From contig DASVQF010000042.1 in the NCBI GenBank assembly GCA_036389315.1, positions 186,001 through 250,000 of the forward strand: DNA of 64,000 nt, written 5' to 3'. Positions 17,181-26,602 of this stretch are shown piece after piece (positions within the stretch are counted from its first letter, which is position 1; the number at the start of each line of letters is the position of its first letter). The notes beneath the pieces were generated by a model, which worked only from the letters and a program-made list of their open reading frames with translations, made no database searches and had not been told where the DNA came from. Both the position numbers and the translations under genes were made by a program. The DNA comes from DASQYE01 sp036389315. GTDB lineage: Bacteria; Acidobacteriota; Blastocatellia; Pyrinomonadales; Pyrinomonadaceae.

Positions 17181-18506
17181 ATGAAGATTCTCTACATCAC
17201 AGCCGGGGCCGCTCAGATGTACTGCGGCAGTTGCCTGCGGGACAACGCGCTCGCGGCGGAGATGATCGCGCGCGGGCACGAGGTCACGCTCGCTCCCATT
17301 TATACGCCGACGCTCACGGACGAGCCGAACGTGAGCCACGAGAAGGTCTTCTTCGGCGGCATCAGTGTCTATCTACAGCAACACCTCTCGCTCTTCCGCC
17401 ACACGCCGCGCCTGCTCGACCGCCTGTGGGACGCGCCCTGGGCCCTGAAGCTTGCCTCTCGTCGTTCTATTCCGACAAGCCCGAAGCTGTTGGGCGAGTT
17501 GACCGTCTCGATGTTGAAAGGCGAGGAGGGGAACCAGCGCAAAGAGCTGCGGAAGATGCTCGACTGGTTGAAGAGCGAGCCGTTGCCGGATGTCGTGAGC
17601 CTGCCTTACACGCTGCTGATCGGGCTCGCCAAGCCCATCCGCGAGGCTTTGAAGCGGCCCATCGTCTGCACGCTTCAGGGCGAAGACCTCTTCCTCGAAG
17701 GCTTGCACGAGCCTTATCGCACGCAGTCGCTTGAGCTGATTAAGTCTGGCGTCAAACACGTAGACGCCTTCATCGCCGTCAGCCATTACTATGCCGAGTT
17801 CATGCCGCGCTACCTCGGCATCCCCGCCGAGAAAATCCGCGTCGTGCCTTTAGGCATTAACCTGCAAGGCTATGAAGAACGGCGGCCGCGCTCAGGCACG
17901 GAGCCTTTCCGCCTGGGCTACTTCGCGCGGGTCGCTCCCGAAAAGGGCTTGCATGTATTGGCCGAAAGCTACAGGCTGCTGCGCGAGCGCGCAGACCTGC
18001 CGGAAGCGCGCCTGGAAGTCGCGGGCTATCTCGGCCCCGAGCACGCCGATTACCTGAAGGGCATAGAGGGACGCTTCAAGGAGTGGGGCCTTGCGGAAGA
18101 GTTTCGTTACCGTGGCATCCTGGACAGGAGGGAGAAGATCGAATTCCTTCGCGGCCTCGACGTGCTCTCGGTGCCCGCCACTTACGACGAGCCGAAGGGC
18201 ATCTTTCTGTTGGAGGCTATGGCCTGCGGCGTGCCCGTCGTCCAGCCGCGTCGCGGAGCCTTCACGGAGATCATCGAGCGCACGGGCGGCGGCCTGCTCG
18301 CGGAGCCGGACAATCCGGAGTCTTTGGCGGAAGCGATTCTCAGGCTCTATCGAAATCCGTCTCTCGCCGCAGAGCTGGGCCACAGGGGCTTTCGACAGGT
18401 GCGCGAGCATTACAGCGTCGCTTCGATGGCCGAGCGCGCCCTGGAAGTTTACTCCAACCCCACCGGCAGAGACGCGGCGGAAGCCGTCCGCACCAGCGCG
18501 GCCTAG
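17181..18506 (+). CDS. glycosyltransferase family 4 (GT-B fold)
   Basis: 441 residues, ATG three bases after the previous stop. The N-terminal half opens with MKILYITAGAAQMYCGSCLRDN, a variant of the glycine-rich loop of GT4 enzymes. The C-terminal half has LGYFARVAPEKGLHVLAESY (nucleotide-sugar domain) and the E-x7-E motif in EPKGIFLLEAMACGVPVV. No signal peptide; the enzyme is cytoplasmic or membrane-associated. It should transfer a sugar from an NDP- or GDP-sugar. Its place between a fatty acyl reductase and an ABC exporter suggests that the acceptor is a lipid, but this cannot be read from the sequence. Confidence 0.88.
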   Translation: MKILYITAGAAQMYCGSCLRDNALAAEMIARGHEVTLAPIYTPTLTDEPNVSHEKVFFGGISVYLQQHLSLFRHTPRLLDRLWDAPWALKLASRRSIPTSPKLLGELTVSMLKGEEGNQRKELRKMLDWLKSEPLPDVVSLPYTLLIGLAKPIREALKRPIVCTLQGEDLFLEGLHEPYRTQSLELIKSGVKHVDAFIAVSHYYAEFMPRYLGIPAEKIRVVPLGINLQGYEERRPRSGTEPFRLGYFARVAPEKGLHVLAESYRLLRERADLPEARLEVAGYLGPEHADYLKGIEGRFKEWGLAEEFRYRGILDRREKIEFLRGLDVLSVPATYDEPKGIFLLEAMACGVPVVQPRRGAFTEIIERTGGGLLAEPDNPESLAEAILRLYRNPSLAAELGHRGFRQVREHYSVASMAERALEVYSNPTGRDAAEAVRTSAA

Positions 18507-18527
18507 AGCGCGGGAGGTTACGGAAGA

Positions 18528-19199
18528 TTGCTGGAAGTCGCAGAGCTATCGAAAGAGTATCCGACTCCGCAGGGCGCGCTCAAGATTCTTTCTTCCGTCT
18601 CTCTCTCCTTGAAGCGCGGCGACGCCGTTTCGATCATGGGCCCATCGGGGAGCGGCAAGAGCACGCTGCTCTACATCCTCGGCGCGCTTGAGCCGCCCAC
18701 TTCAGGCACAGTCCGCCTCGACGGCCAAGACCCGTTCCGGTTGAAGGAGCGAGAGCTGGCCGCCTTTCGTAACCGCAAAGTCGGGTTCGTCTTTCAGGAT
18801 CACTGCTTATTGCCGCAGTGCTCGGTCATCGAAAACGTCTTGACGCCGACGCTCGTCTCGAACGAAGGGGACGAGCGGGCGGCGATGGAGCGTGCGCGCC
18901 TGCTCTTAGAGATGGTGGGCCTGGCCGAGCGCACAGAGCATCGCCCGGCCGAGTTGTCCGGCGGCGAGAAGCAGCGCGTCGCGCTCGCCCGCGCGATGAT
19001 TATGGAGCCGCTGCTACTGTTGTGCGACGAGCCGACGGGGAATCTGGATCAAAAGTCTGCCGAGCGCGTGGCGGCGCTCCTGCTTGAGCTGCACGGGCGG
19101 CAGCAGACGATACTTGTGGTCGTGACGCACAGCGCGGAGCTGGCCGCGCGCTTTCCCATTCGTTTCGAGCTGCACGGCGAGCGCCTACAGAACGTGTGA
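18528..19199 (+). CDS. ABC transporter ATPase, LolD/MacB type
   Basis: 223 residues from a TTG at 18528, preceded by GGGAGG 10 bases upstream. The Walker A motif is GPSGSGKST (near 38-46), then GFVFQDHCLLPQCSVIENV, the signature LSGGEKQR, Walker B LLLCDEPTGNLDQ and the H-loop VVVTHSAEL. This pattern is that of LolD, the ATPase for lipoprotein or lipid extraction from the inner membrane. One base separates it from the large FtsX-type permease that follows, its obvious partner. Confidence 0.9.
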   Translation: MLEVAELSKEYPTPQGALKILSSVSLSLKRGDAVSIMGPSGSGKSTLLYILGALEPPTSGTVRLDGQDPFRLKERELAAFRNRKVGFVFQDHCLLPQCSVIENVLTPTLVSNEGDERAAMERARLLLEMVGLAERTEHRPAELSGGEKQRVALARAMIMEPLLLLCDEPTGNLDQKSAERVAALLLELHGRQQTILVVVTHSAELAARFPIRFELHGERLQNV

Positions 19200-19200
19200 C

Positions 19201-22200
19201 ATGCGTAAAGGTCTACTGCTCAAACGGAACCTGGCCTACTTCTGGCGCACGAACCTGGCAGTCGTGTGCGGAGTGGCTGCGGCCGTGGCCGTGTTGACGG
19301 GGGCGCTGCTGGTCGGCGATTCCGTGCGGGCCAGCCTGCGCGACCTGCTCCTGTTAAGGCTCGGACGCACCAGCCACTTCGTCTCCGCCTCAACCTTTTT
19401 CCGCTACAACCTGGCGGCAGACATTCAAGCGCATGAAGAGTTCGCCGCGCACGGGTTCGACGCCGCCTGCCCGCTCATAGCCGTTGAAGGAGCCGTGACG
19501 CATGAGCGAAGCGCGCGGCGCGGCGCGGGCGTTCAGGTCTACGGCGTGGACGAGCACTTCTGGCGCTTTCATGGGCGGGACGTGAGCGCGCCGCAGAATC
19601 GCGAAGTCCTCCTAAGCGAGAGCCTGGCCCGCGAGCTTGAAACGAAAGCCGGAGACACCATCCTGTTAAGAGTCGAGAAGCCTTCGGCCATCCCCGTAGA
19701 ATCTCTGCACGGCCGTAAGGAGGAGACGGGGCGAACCGTTCGCCTCTTTGTGCGTGGGTCTCTTGAGGCTTCCGCGATGGGGGAATTCTCCGTTCGCCCG
19801 CAACAGTCTGGCGTGCGCGCGCTCTTCGTCCCGCTCAAGCTGTTACAGAAAGAGCTGGAACAGGAAGGGAAGGTCAACGCCTTGCTCATCTCCGAAAGGG
19901 AAGGTGACGGGCGAGAGTCAGAGGCGGAAGCGCGGACTGCCAGCCTGCGGAAAATCTTAAAAGAGAGAGTGACGCTCGAAGACTTAGGGATAAGGCTGCG
20001 CTTCTGGGAAGAGCGCGGGCAGATTGCCGTTGAAAGTGAGAGCGGGCTCGTCAACGACCGCCTGGCCGAGACTGCACGGGCGACTGCCGCTGCGTCTGCT
20101 TTGCGTCCCATCCCCGTCCTCTCATACCTCGCCAACAAGATTCGCGCGGGCCCGCGCGAAATCCCTTACTCGATTGTGACGGCGATAGACGAAGAGAGCT
20201 TCGAGAGATTGAAGCGTGCGGGCACACAAGCCGTGGCTGTTTCGACAAACCAACAGCCGCCCATCCTCTTGAACGAATGGGCCGCGCGCGAGTTGGGCGT
20301 CAAAGTGGGCGACGCCGTGTCGCTCGACTATTATCTCTGGCAGGAAGGCGGGCGGCTCTTAACGAAGAGCGCGCAGTTCGAGCTGGCGGGAGTCGTCGGG
20401 ATTGAGGGTGCGGCCTCGGACAGGGATTTGGTTCCGCAGTATCCGGGCATCACAGGCACGGAGAGCCTTTCTGACTGGAACCCGCCGTTCCCCGTTGACC
20501 TCTCGCTCATTGGGGCGCGCGACGAAGAGTACTGGGACAAATACCGCACGACTCCGAAGGCTTTTATCCCGCTTGCGAAGGGACAGGAGCTATGGCAGTC
20601 GCGCTTCGGCAAGTTGACTTCGATCAGGCTTGAGCCTGCGGCGGCTGCGACGCTTGAGCTTCACCGCGCGCTCGACGATTACCGCGCGAGATTGAAGCAG
20701 GCCATAGAGCCCGAGCAGATGAACCTGGTCGTGTATCCGGCCAGGGCCGAGGGCTTGCGAGCGGCGCGCGGCGCGACGGACTTCGGAGAATATTTTCTCT
20801 ACTTCAGTTTTTTTCTGGTCGCTTCCGCGCTGCTTCTGGCCGCGCTCTTCTTCAAGCTCGGCGTCGAGCAGCGATTGCGCGAGATAGGCATTCTGCAAGC
20901 CACAGGTTTCGCGGCCCGAAAGGTTCGCTCGCTCTTCCTGCTCGAAGGATTGTTGCTCGCCGGGCTCGGGACTATAGGCGGTCTCGCGGGCGCGCTCCTT
21001 TACGGCGCTGTGATAATGAGGGGTTTGCGGACGTGGTGGATCGGAGCCGTGGGAACGACCATGCTCGGCCTGCACGTCTCTCCCACTTCTCTCGTGCTCG
21101 GAAGCATTGGCGGGCTCCTCGCTTCCGCGCTCTGTATCGTGTGGACTTTGAGACGCCTGTCAAGGCTTTCGACGCGCTCGCTTCTCGCGGGCACATTGCA
21201 AGGCGGCGAGCAGCAGCCCGGCATGGATGTCATGATAAAGACGGGGCAGGGCAGCGTGCGCGGCCTCTCTTTATTCCCGAGTCTTTTCAGAGCGTCGCGC
21301 CTCGGCCTCCTGTTCGCTGTGCTCGCGTGCCTGATGCTCCTGGCCGCTGCTGTGGGTTGGATTGGGCAGGCCGCAGGCTTTTTCTGTGGGGGGACGGCGC
21401 TGATGGTTGCGCTGCTCTGTTATCAAGCCGTGTGGCTGCGAAGGAGGAGCAGGCGGTTGATCGGGGGGCACGGGTGGCTGGCCGTGTCGCGCCTCGGCGT
21501 GCGTAACGCCACGCACCGGCCGGGCAGGAGCGTGCTCTGCATCGCCCTGGTCGCCTCCGCAGCCTTCATCATAGTCTCTGTCGATGCCTTCAAGCGCGAT
21601 GGAAGCGATGCTCTAGGGGACAGAAAATCCGGGAGCGGCGGTTACGCTCTGCTGGCCGAGTCCCTGCTTCCGCTGGTGCATGATCCGAACACGCCCGAAG
21701 GGAAAGAGGCGCTCAACCTCTGGACGAATGAGGAGTCGTCCATTCTCGACCGCCTGGTCTTCACGCGCTTTCGCCTGCGGCCCGGAGACGATGCCAGTTG
21801 CCTAAACCTCTACCAGCCGCGCAGTCCGCGCGTCGTCGCGCCCGTGGACGATTTTCTGCCGAGCGGCCGTTTCTCTTTTCAATCTTCGTTGGCCCAAACG
21901 GAAGAGGAGAAGAAGAGTCCCTGGCTGCTCCTGAACAAAGAGCTGCCTGGCGGAGAGGTTCCCGTCATCGCCGATGCCAATTCGCTCGCCTACGTGCTTC
22001 ATCTCAAAGTGGGCGACCCCTTTGTGCTCGACGCGGGGGGCGCGCCCGTTCGTGCGCGCGTCGTCGGCGCGCTCTCCGACAGCATCTTTCAAAGCGAGCT
22101 GCTCATGTCAGAGCGCAATTTCATGCGGCTCTTTCCGGAACAGGAGGGCCATCGCTTCTTCCTGCTGGACGCAAAGCCTGAGGAAGCTGACCGGGTTGCT

Positions 22201-22668
22201 GGATTGTTGGAAGAGCGGCTCTCGGATTACGGACTGGACGTGGTGGGAACCGAAGAGCGGCTGGCGGAGTTTCATCGCGTGGAGAATACTTTCATCTCTA
22301 CCTTTCAGATGTTGGGAGGGTTGGGGCTAGTGCTCGGCACGCTCGGGTTGGGAGCCGTGCTGCTCAGAAATGTTCTGGAGCGCAGGCGCGAGCTGGCGCT
22401 GCTGCGCGCAGTAGGCTATAACGGCCAGCACTTTTCCCTGATGGTCATCGCCGAGAACGCTTTTCTTCTGATCTCCGGGCTCATCACCGGCACTCTTTGC
22501 GCGCTCATCAGCATCGCTCCCGCAGCCGTCGCGCGCGGAGGCCAGGCCCCGACCTACACCCTGGCCCTCCTGCTCATCGGCGTCCTCGCTTCCGGCCTCC
22601 TATCATCGCTCGTCGCAACCATCGTCGCCCTGCGCTCTCCCTTGCTCTTAGCCCTTCGTGCCGAGTAA
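19201..22668 (+). CDS. large FtsX-type ABC transporter permease (LolC/LolE-like)
   Basis: 1155 residues. It has an N-terminal helix (TNLAVVCGVAAAVAVLTGALLVGDSV), a periplasmic domain to about 520, a first FtsX block (YFLYFSFFLVASALLLAALFFKLG with the conserved REIGILQATGF loop), helices at 590-640 and 690-740, a second periplasmic domain, and a final FtsX block (1035-1150: MLGGLGLVLGTLGLGAVLLRN, RRELALLRAVGYNG). It is longer than LolC/E (about 400) and matches the duplicated FtsX permeases seen with LolD-like ATPases. With the ATPase it should move a lipid or lipoprotein across or out of the inner membrane. As the last gene of the 13006-22668 operon, it probably exports that operon's product. 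Confidence 0.85.
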   Translation: MRKGLLLKRNLAYFWRTNLAVVCGVAAAVAVLTGALLVGDSVRASLRDLLLLRLGRTSHFVSASTFFRYNLAADIQAHEEFAAHGFDAACPLIAVEGAVTHERSARRGAGVQVYGVDEHFWRFHGRDVSAPQNREVLLSESLARELETKAGDTILLRVEKPSAIPVESLHGRKEETGRTVRLFVRGSLEASAMGEFSVRPQQSGVRALFVPLKLLQKELEQEGKVNALLISEREGDGRESEAEARTASLRKILKERVTLEDLGIRLRFWEERGQIAVESESGLVNDRLAETARATAAASALRPIPVLSYLANKIRAGPREIPYSIVTAIDEESFERLKRAGTQAVAVSTNQQPPILLNEWAARELGVKVGDAVSLDYYLWQEGGRLLTKSAQFELAGVVGIEGAASDRDLVPQYPGITGTESLSDWNPPFPVDLSLIGARDEEYWDKYRTTPKAFIPLAKGQELWQSRFGKLTSIRLEPAAAATLELHRALDDYRARLKQAIEPEQMNLVVYPARAEGLRAARGATDFGEYFLYFSFFLVASALLLAALFFKLGVEQRLREIGILQATGFAARKVRSLFLLEGLLLAGLGTIGGLAGALLYGAVIMRGLRTWWIGAVGTTMLGLHVSPTSLVLGSIGGLLASALCIVWTLRRLSRLSTRSLLAGTLQGGEQQPGMDVMIKTGQGSVRGLSLFPSLFRASRLGLLFAVLACLMLLAAAVGWIGQAAGFFCGGTALMVALLCYQAVWLRRRSRRLIGGHGWLAVSRLGVRNATHRPGRSVLCIALVASAAFIIVSVDAFKRDGSDALGDRKSGSGGYALLAESLLPLVHDPNTPEGKEALNLWTNEESSILDRLVFTRFRLRPGDDASCLNLYQPRSPRVVAPVDDFLPSGRFSFQSSLAQTEEEKKSPWLLLNKELPGGEVPVIADANSLAYVLHLKVGDPFVLDAGGAPVRARVVGALSDSIFQSELLMSERNFMRLFPEQEGHRFFLLDAKPEEADRVAGLLEERLSDYGLDVVGTEERLAEFHRVENTFISTFQMLGGLGLVLGTLGLGAVLLRNVLERRRELALLRAVGYNGQHFSLMVIAENAFLLISGLITGTLCALISIAPAAVARGGQAPTYTLALLLIGVLASGLLSSLVATIVALRSPLLLALRAE

Positions 22669-22679
22669 GCGAGACATGC

Positions 22680-23129
22680 CTACGACTGCGGCTTGAAGTA
22701 GAGGACAAGACCTGCGCCGACCGAGGCCAGCACGAAGCCCAGGTAGAGCAGCGGGTTGGGCGCGCTCTTCGGCGGGTGCAGCCACATCGAGAAGAGCACG
22801 TTGACGAGCGGCGCGCCCGCGAAAACCAGCGGCATGACGAAGGCCGGCAGCCCCCCCGACTTGAAGGCGAAGATAATGCAGATTGCGCCGGCCGCGCCCA
22901 GTGCCCCGCCTATCGTGGCGGCCACAGAGCCTTTCGCAGTAAACCCGCCCAACTCTCCCTGATACCAGAGGCCGACGAGCGGAACCAGCACCCCGATCAG
23001 AAAATATGCGACCCCGACGCAGAGCAGGGCTCGAAGCGGACTCCCGAGCGCCACCTGCCCGCGATGGAGCGCAGGCCCATACAGCCCCCACGAAAGCGCC
23101 GCCAGCAGAGCGAAGATGATCCAGGTCAT
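22680..23129 (-). CDS. small EamA/DMT-type membrane protein
   Basis: 149 residues with five hydrophobic helices (TWIIFALLAALSWGLYGPAL, LLCVGVAYFLIGVLVPLVGLW, AATIGGALGAAGAICIIFAF, AFVMPLVFAGAPLVNVLFSMW, YLGFVLASVGAGLVLYF). The pattern W-G-x-Y in helix 1 and the size fit a half-length drug/metabolite-transporter protein that would work as a dimer. The substrate is unknown. It is convergent with the ABC permease gene (11 bases) and sits just upstream of the hairpin repeat at 23147. Confidence 0.75.
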   Translation of the reverse strand: MTWIIFALLAALSWGLYGPALHRGQVALGSPLRALLCVGVAYFLIGVLVPLVGLWYQGELGGFTAKGSVAATIGGALGAAGAICIIFAFKSGGLPAFVMPLVFAGAPLVNVLFSMWLHPPKSAPNPLLYLGFVLASVGAGLVLYFKPQS

Positions 23130-23146
23130 AAACGGTCTCCTAAAAC

Positions 23147-23226
23147 AGTGACGAGTGACAAGTGACGAGTGAAAAGCTTCGGAGCTTGTCTTTCACTCGT
23201 CACTCGTCATTCATCACTCGTCACTT
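23147..23226. repeat. hairpin built of TGACGAG/TGACAAG heptads, copy 1
   Basis: The left arm (23147-23172) and the right arm (23190-23226) are inverted copies made of about 7-base units (AGTGACGAGTGACAAG...); the right arm carries an extra unit. It fills the gap between the small membrane protein gene and the TonB receptor stop codon. The related copy at 56744-56812 is a perfect inverted repeat. Confidence 0.85.
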
Positions 23227-26200
23227 AGAAAGTAATTCTCAGTCCGAGTTGAATCTGTCTGGAAGAGGTCACGGTCGAGCGTATCAGGCCGAAGGTCGAG
23301 ACGGGCTGCTCGTTGTCTGCCGCGCCGGTGAAGGCCGTCAGGAGAGGCGGCCCGAAGTTCGTCCGGTTGAAGACGTTGAAGGCTTCTATGCGAAACTGTA
23401 TGTTGGTCGTCTCGCCCAGGCGGGCCCAGCGCGTGTTCTTAATCATCGCCAGGTCGAAGGTGCGCAGGTTGGGCCCAACCAAAGAGCCGCGCCCGACGTT
23501 GCCGAGCGTCCCGGCGGGCTGAAGCACGAAGGCAGCCGGGTTGAAATACCTGTTCGGGTCTCCCGTGACCGCCGTCTCGTGCGTGAAGCCGGGCGCAAAG
23601 CTCGGCCGATCCTGTCCTATGCCTGGGCCCAGAGAGGGCGACCATTGCGAGCGCGAGCGGTTGCGCTGCACAAAGACCGTTAAGGGGTTTCCGCTGCGCA
23701 TCTGCGCAATGCCCGCCATCTGCCAGCCGTCCAGAATCTTTCCGGCCGCGCCCCCCAAGCTCCGCGCAAACGGTATCTCCCAGATGAAGTTCAGGACAAG
23801 GTTGTGCTTGGCGTGATAATCGGCCAGCCCCTTGTTGTACTCAAGCCCGAAGGGCTCTGGGAAAGCAGAGGTCGTGCCGTTGGTCGCGTCCGAAAAGAAG
23901 GTCGAAGCCTGTGTCGTGTCTATATTGCGCGAGAGCGTGTACGAGGACTGGAAGCTAAATCTGCGGCTCCAACGCTTTCTTACTTCAAGGATCAGCGCGT
24001 TGTACCAGGAATCGCCGTCGCTGCTCTTGAGCTCTATCGCCGTAAAGGCCGTGTTCGGGCGCGGCTGGCCCACAGGGTAAAAGACGCTGCCGTCGGCGCG
24101 CAGTTGCGGCGTCGGCACGTTGACATCATTGCTTCGGAGCAGGTGCACGCCGCGCGAGCCCGCATACCCAACAGTCAAGACCGTGTCGAACCACAGTTCG
24201 CGCTGCACGTTCAGATTCCAGACCTGCACGTAAGGGTTATCCAGATCGAACTGCACGGGCCGTACAGAGATGGAACCGGCGAACGTAGGCGTGGGAAACG
24301 CAGGGTTGTTGATGACGGGCCGGGGCGTGACGGGTGGATTGGTGACCGTCACGATCAGGTTTTGCTGGTTGTTCGTGTTGAAGTAGATGCCGTAGCCGCC
24401 GCGCACGCTCGTCCTGCCGTCGCCCGTCACATCCCAGGCGAAGCCCACGCGCGGAGAGATGTTCTTCAAAGTCGGGTTGCGATAGAGAGGCCCGAGCGTG
24501 GGCTGGCGGTCGAGCAGGTTGGGCAGAGACGAATCATAGCCGTTCGTATCCACGGGCAAGGTGGCAAACTCGTAACGGACTCCGAGGTTAAGACTCAATC
24601 GCTCGCTCGCCCTGTAAGTGTCCTGCGCGTAGAGGCCGAAGAGAGTAAAGCGCCAGTGGCGATCAAAACGGCCTTCGGGCGTGAGGCCGATAAAGCGTTG
24701 CGGGCTATTGATGAGAAACTCGCGCAGGCCCGAGAAGGTGAATATCCCGAGGCTGAACGTCGGGTTATACATATTGTCGCGGTAATGCTCCACGAGCGCG
24801 CCGGCTTTAATCAGGTGGCGGCCGCGACTGTGAATCAAGGCATACTCGAAGCCGTAGATATTCTGCGTCAGCCGCAGGTTGGCAGAAGACTGCGGGCCGA
24901 AGCGCGGGATGCCGCCGATGTCTATGTCGCCTACAAGGTCGCGGCCGGGCACGAAGACGGGCAGGCTGCGCGAGGTGTTGGCCTCTACTTCCTGGCCTAT
25001 GTGCGTGCGGCCGTAGCTGAGACGAAATGTGTTGAGCGTGCGCGCAGTCAAAGCCTGGCGATACTCGCCCGTGAAGAACTGGTTGCGCGAGAGAAACGTG
25101 CGCGGGAACTGCGGAAAGTCCGTCGGAAGCCTCTGGTCTGCGTCGTCGAAAGTGTAGCGCGCGAAGAACTGGTCGCGCGCGCTGCGGTTATAGTCGAGGC
25201 GAAACTGCGTGAAGTTCTGAGAGAGCTGCTGGTTGAAGCCGAAGCTGTACTGGGCAAGGCCGCCGCCGAGGTTGGGCCCATTGGGCAGGGGGAATTCGTC
25301 AAGGTAGGGACGAATCGCGGCGTTGACCTGAACGGTCGCGCCCGGCAGACGGCCGAGCCGCGCCTGCTCGTCCGGCACGACCGTCGAGATCGTGCGCCCC
25401 AGGTTCTCCCTCAATCCCTCGTAGCCGAAAAAGAAGAAGGCACGGTCACGACGGATGGGCCCGCCGATGGTGGCCCCGAACTGGTTGCGCTTGAACTCGG
25501 GCTTGCGGGCCTGGTCGAAGAAGTTGCGCGCGTCCAGGTTGTCGTTGCGATGAAAGTAGTAGAAGCTCCCGCCGAAATCGTTCGTGCCAGACTTGCTGAC
25601 GATGTTGACCTGCCCGCCCGAGTTGCGGCCATACTCGGCCGAGTAAGCATTTGTCTCAACGCGAAACTCGCGGATGGATTCCAGCCCGAGGGCCGTCCCG
25701 GCGGCGCTTCCGGCCGGGCCGTTGGTGAAATCGTTCTGCGGCGTGCCGTCCAGCAGGTAGACGTTCGAGCGCGGGTCTTGGCCGTTGATGCTCATGCCGA
25801 GGCCGTGAGCTACGACCGAGCCGCCGTCACGATGCGGGAAGGGAATGACGCCGGGTTGAAGCGAGGTCAGGTCTGTGTAGTTCCTGCCGTTCAGGGGCAA
25901 CTCCCTGATCGCCCTCTCGCTGACCAGGTAGCTCAATTCCTGCGACTGCGTGTTGACGAGCGCCTCTCCGCCCGCCACCTCGACATCCGCCGTCAACTCG
26001 GCCACCAACATCGTCAGGTTGATCTGCAAGGTCTCGCCCACGGTCAGATTCACGCCCCTGTGAACCAAACGCTGGAAGCCGGACATCTCGGCCGTCAGCT
26101 CATAAGCGCCCAGGGGCAGACCGGGGAACACGAATCGCCCCTCGTCCGTACTTATGGTTGTCCGCGTGAGCCCGGTCTCAAGATGGCGCGCAGTGACCTG

Positions 26201-26365
26201 CGCCCCGACCAAGCTCGCGCCGTTGGTGTCCCTGATCTCGCCCGTGATCGTGCTCGTAGTGGTTTGAGCAAGGGCCGTCCCCGCTAGCATAGCCAGTGAG
26301 CAAAGCAGCAGCGTCAGGGAGAGCAAGCGGCAAAAGAGCGGTCGTAAATTTTCGAGAGGGCACAT
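23225..26365 (-). CDS. TonB-dependent receptor, Oar-like, with carboxypeptidase-regulatory-like domain
   Basis: 1046 residues from the ATG at 26365. A TTG at 26416 is in frame, but the signal peptide (LSLTLLLCSLAMLAGTALAQ) fits the inner start better. Residues 35-115 form a carboxypeptidase-regulatory-like fold (STITGEIRDTNGASLVGAQVTA, DEGRFVFPGLPLGAYEL). The plug follows (RELPLNGRNYTDLTSLQPGV, IREFRVETNAYSAEYGRNSGGQVNIVSKSGTN), then the beta-barrel, ending in the outer-membrane signature QIQLGLRITF. No TonB box is clear. Outer membrane; the ligand is unknown, often glycans or peptides in this group. It is divergent from a second receptor gene at 26603. Its stop codon lies inside the hairpin repeat at 23147-23226. 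Confidence 0.9.
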   Translation of the reverse strand: MCPLENLRPLFCRLLSLTLLLCSLAMLAGTALAQTTTSTITGEIRDTNGASLVGAQVTARHLETGLTRTTISTDEGRFVFPGLPLGAYELTAEMSGFQRLVHRGVNLTVGETLQINLTMLVAELTADVEVAGGEALVNTQSQELSYLVSERAIRELPLNGRNYTDLTSLQPGVIPFPHRDGGSVVAHGLGMSINGQDPRSNVYLLDGTPQNDFTNGPAGSAAGTALGLESIREFRVETNAYSAEYGRNSGGQVNIVSKSGTNDFGGSFYYFHRNDNLDARNFFDQARKPEFKRNQFGATIGGPIRRDRAFFFFGYEGLRENLGRTISTVVPDEQARLGRLPGATVQVNAAIRPYLDEFPLPNGPNLGGGLAQYSFGFNQQLSQNFTQFRLDYNRSARDQFFARYTFDDADQRLPTDFPQFPRTFLSRNQFFTGEYRQALTARTLNTFRLSYGRTHIGQEVEANTSRSLPVFVPGRDLVGDIDIGGIPRFGPQSSANLRLTQNIYGFEYALIHSRGRHLIKAGALVEHYRDNMYNPTFSLGIFTFSGLREFLINSPQRFIGLTPEGRFDRHWRFTLFGLYAQDTYRASERLSLNLGVRYEFATLPVDTNGYDSSLPNLLDRQPTLGPLYRNPTLKNISPRVGFAWDVTGDGRTSVRGGYGIYFNTNNQQNLIVTVTNPPVTPRPVINNPAFPTPTFAGSISVRPVQFDLDNPYVQVWNLNVQRELWFDTVLTVGYAGSRGVHLLRSNDVNVPTPQLRADGSVFYPVGQPRPNTAFTAIELKSSDGDSWYNALILEVRKRWSRRFSFQSSYTLSRNIDTTQASTFFSDATNGTTSAFPEPFGLEYNKGLADYHAKHNLVLNFIWEIPFARSLGGAAGKILDGWQMAGIAQMRSGNPLTVFVQRNRSRSQWSPSLGPGIGQDRPSFAPGFTHETAVTGDPNRYFNPAAFVLQPAGTLGNVGRGSLVGPNLRTFDLAMIKNTRWARLGETTNIQFRIEAFNVFNRTNFGPPLLTAFTGAADNEQPVSTFGLIRSTVTSSRQIQLGLRITF

Positions 26366-26602
26366 GATAATCTTGATGGCTCCAAGTTTGAATCGAGCGG
26401 GACTGATGGCTTTCAATACTACCGATCAATACTACGGATTCTAGCAATTAGTTTCAGGCTTTTACATCACGAGCCGCCCGACTTTTACAAACAGTTGACA
26501 ACGGGCCCGCTCCTTTTACAGTTTTTTACAACATAACGGGAGCGCGGCTGTCATAATACGACACCACCGGAACGGACGCTCTCTCTCGAAGGAGAATACA
26601 TC
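26366..26602. promoter_or_regulatory. divergent control region between two TonB receptors
   Basis: The motif TTTTACA occurs four times on the plus strand, at 26460, 26483, 26514 and 26524. On the minus strand TAGAAT near 26443 is a candidate -10 for the receptor at 23225. Confidence 0.4.
26523..26558 (+). promoter_or_regulatory. promoter with TTTTTACA element, second TonB receptor
   Basis: TTTTTACA (26523-26530), 22 bases, then CATAAT (26553-26558), giving a leader of about 38 bases to the TTG at 26603. Confidence 0.5.

Noticed and set aside
23147..23226. Possible CRISPR array from repeated units
   Set aside because: The units are about seven bases with no spacers and form one inverted repeat.
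23804..26287. Long open frame on the plus strand antisense to the TonB receptor
   Set aside because: It mirrors the receptor gene, has arginine/valine/alanine-rich sequence with no domain, no signal and no ribosome site. It results from the GC-rich codon use of the real gene.
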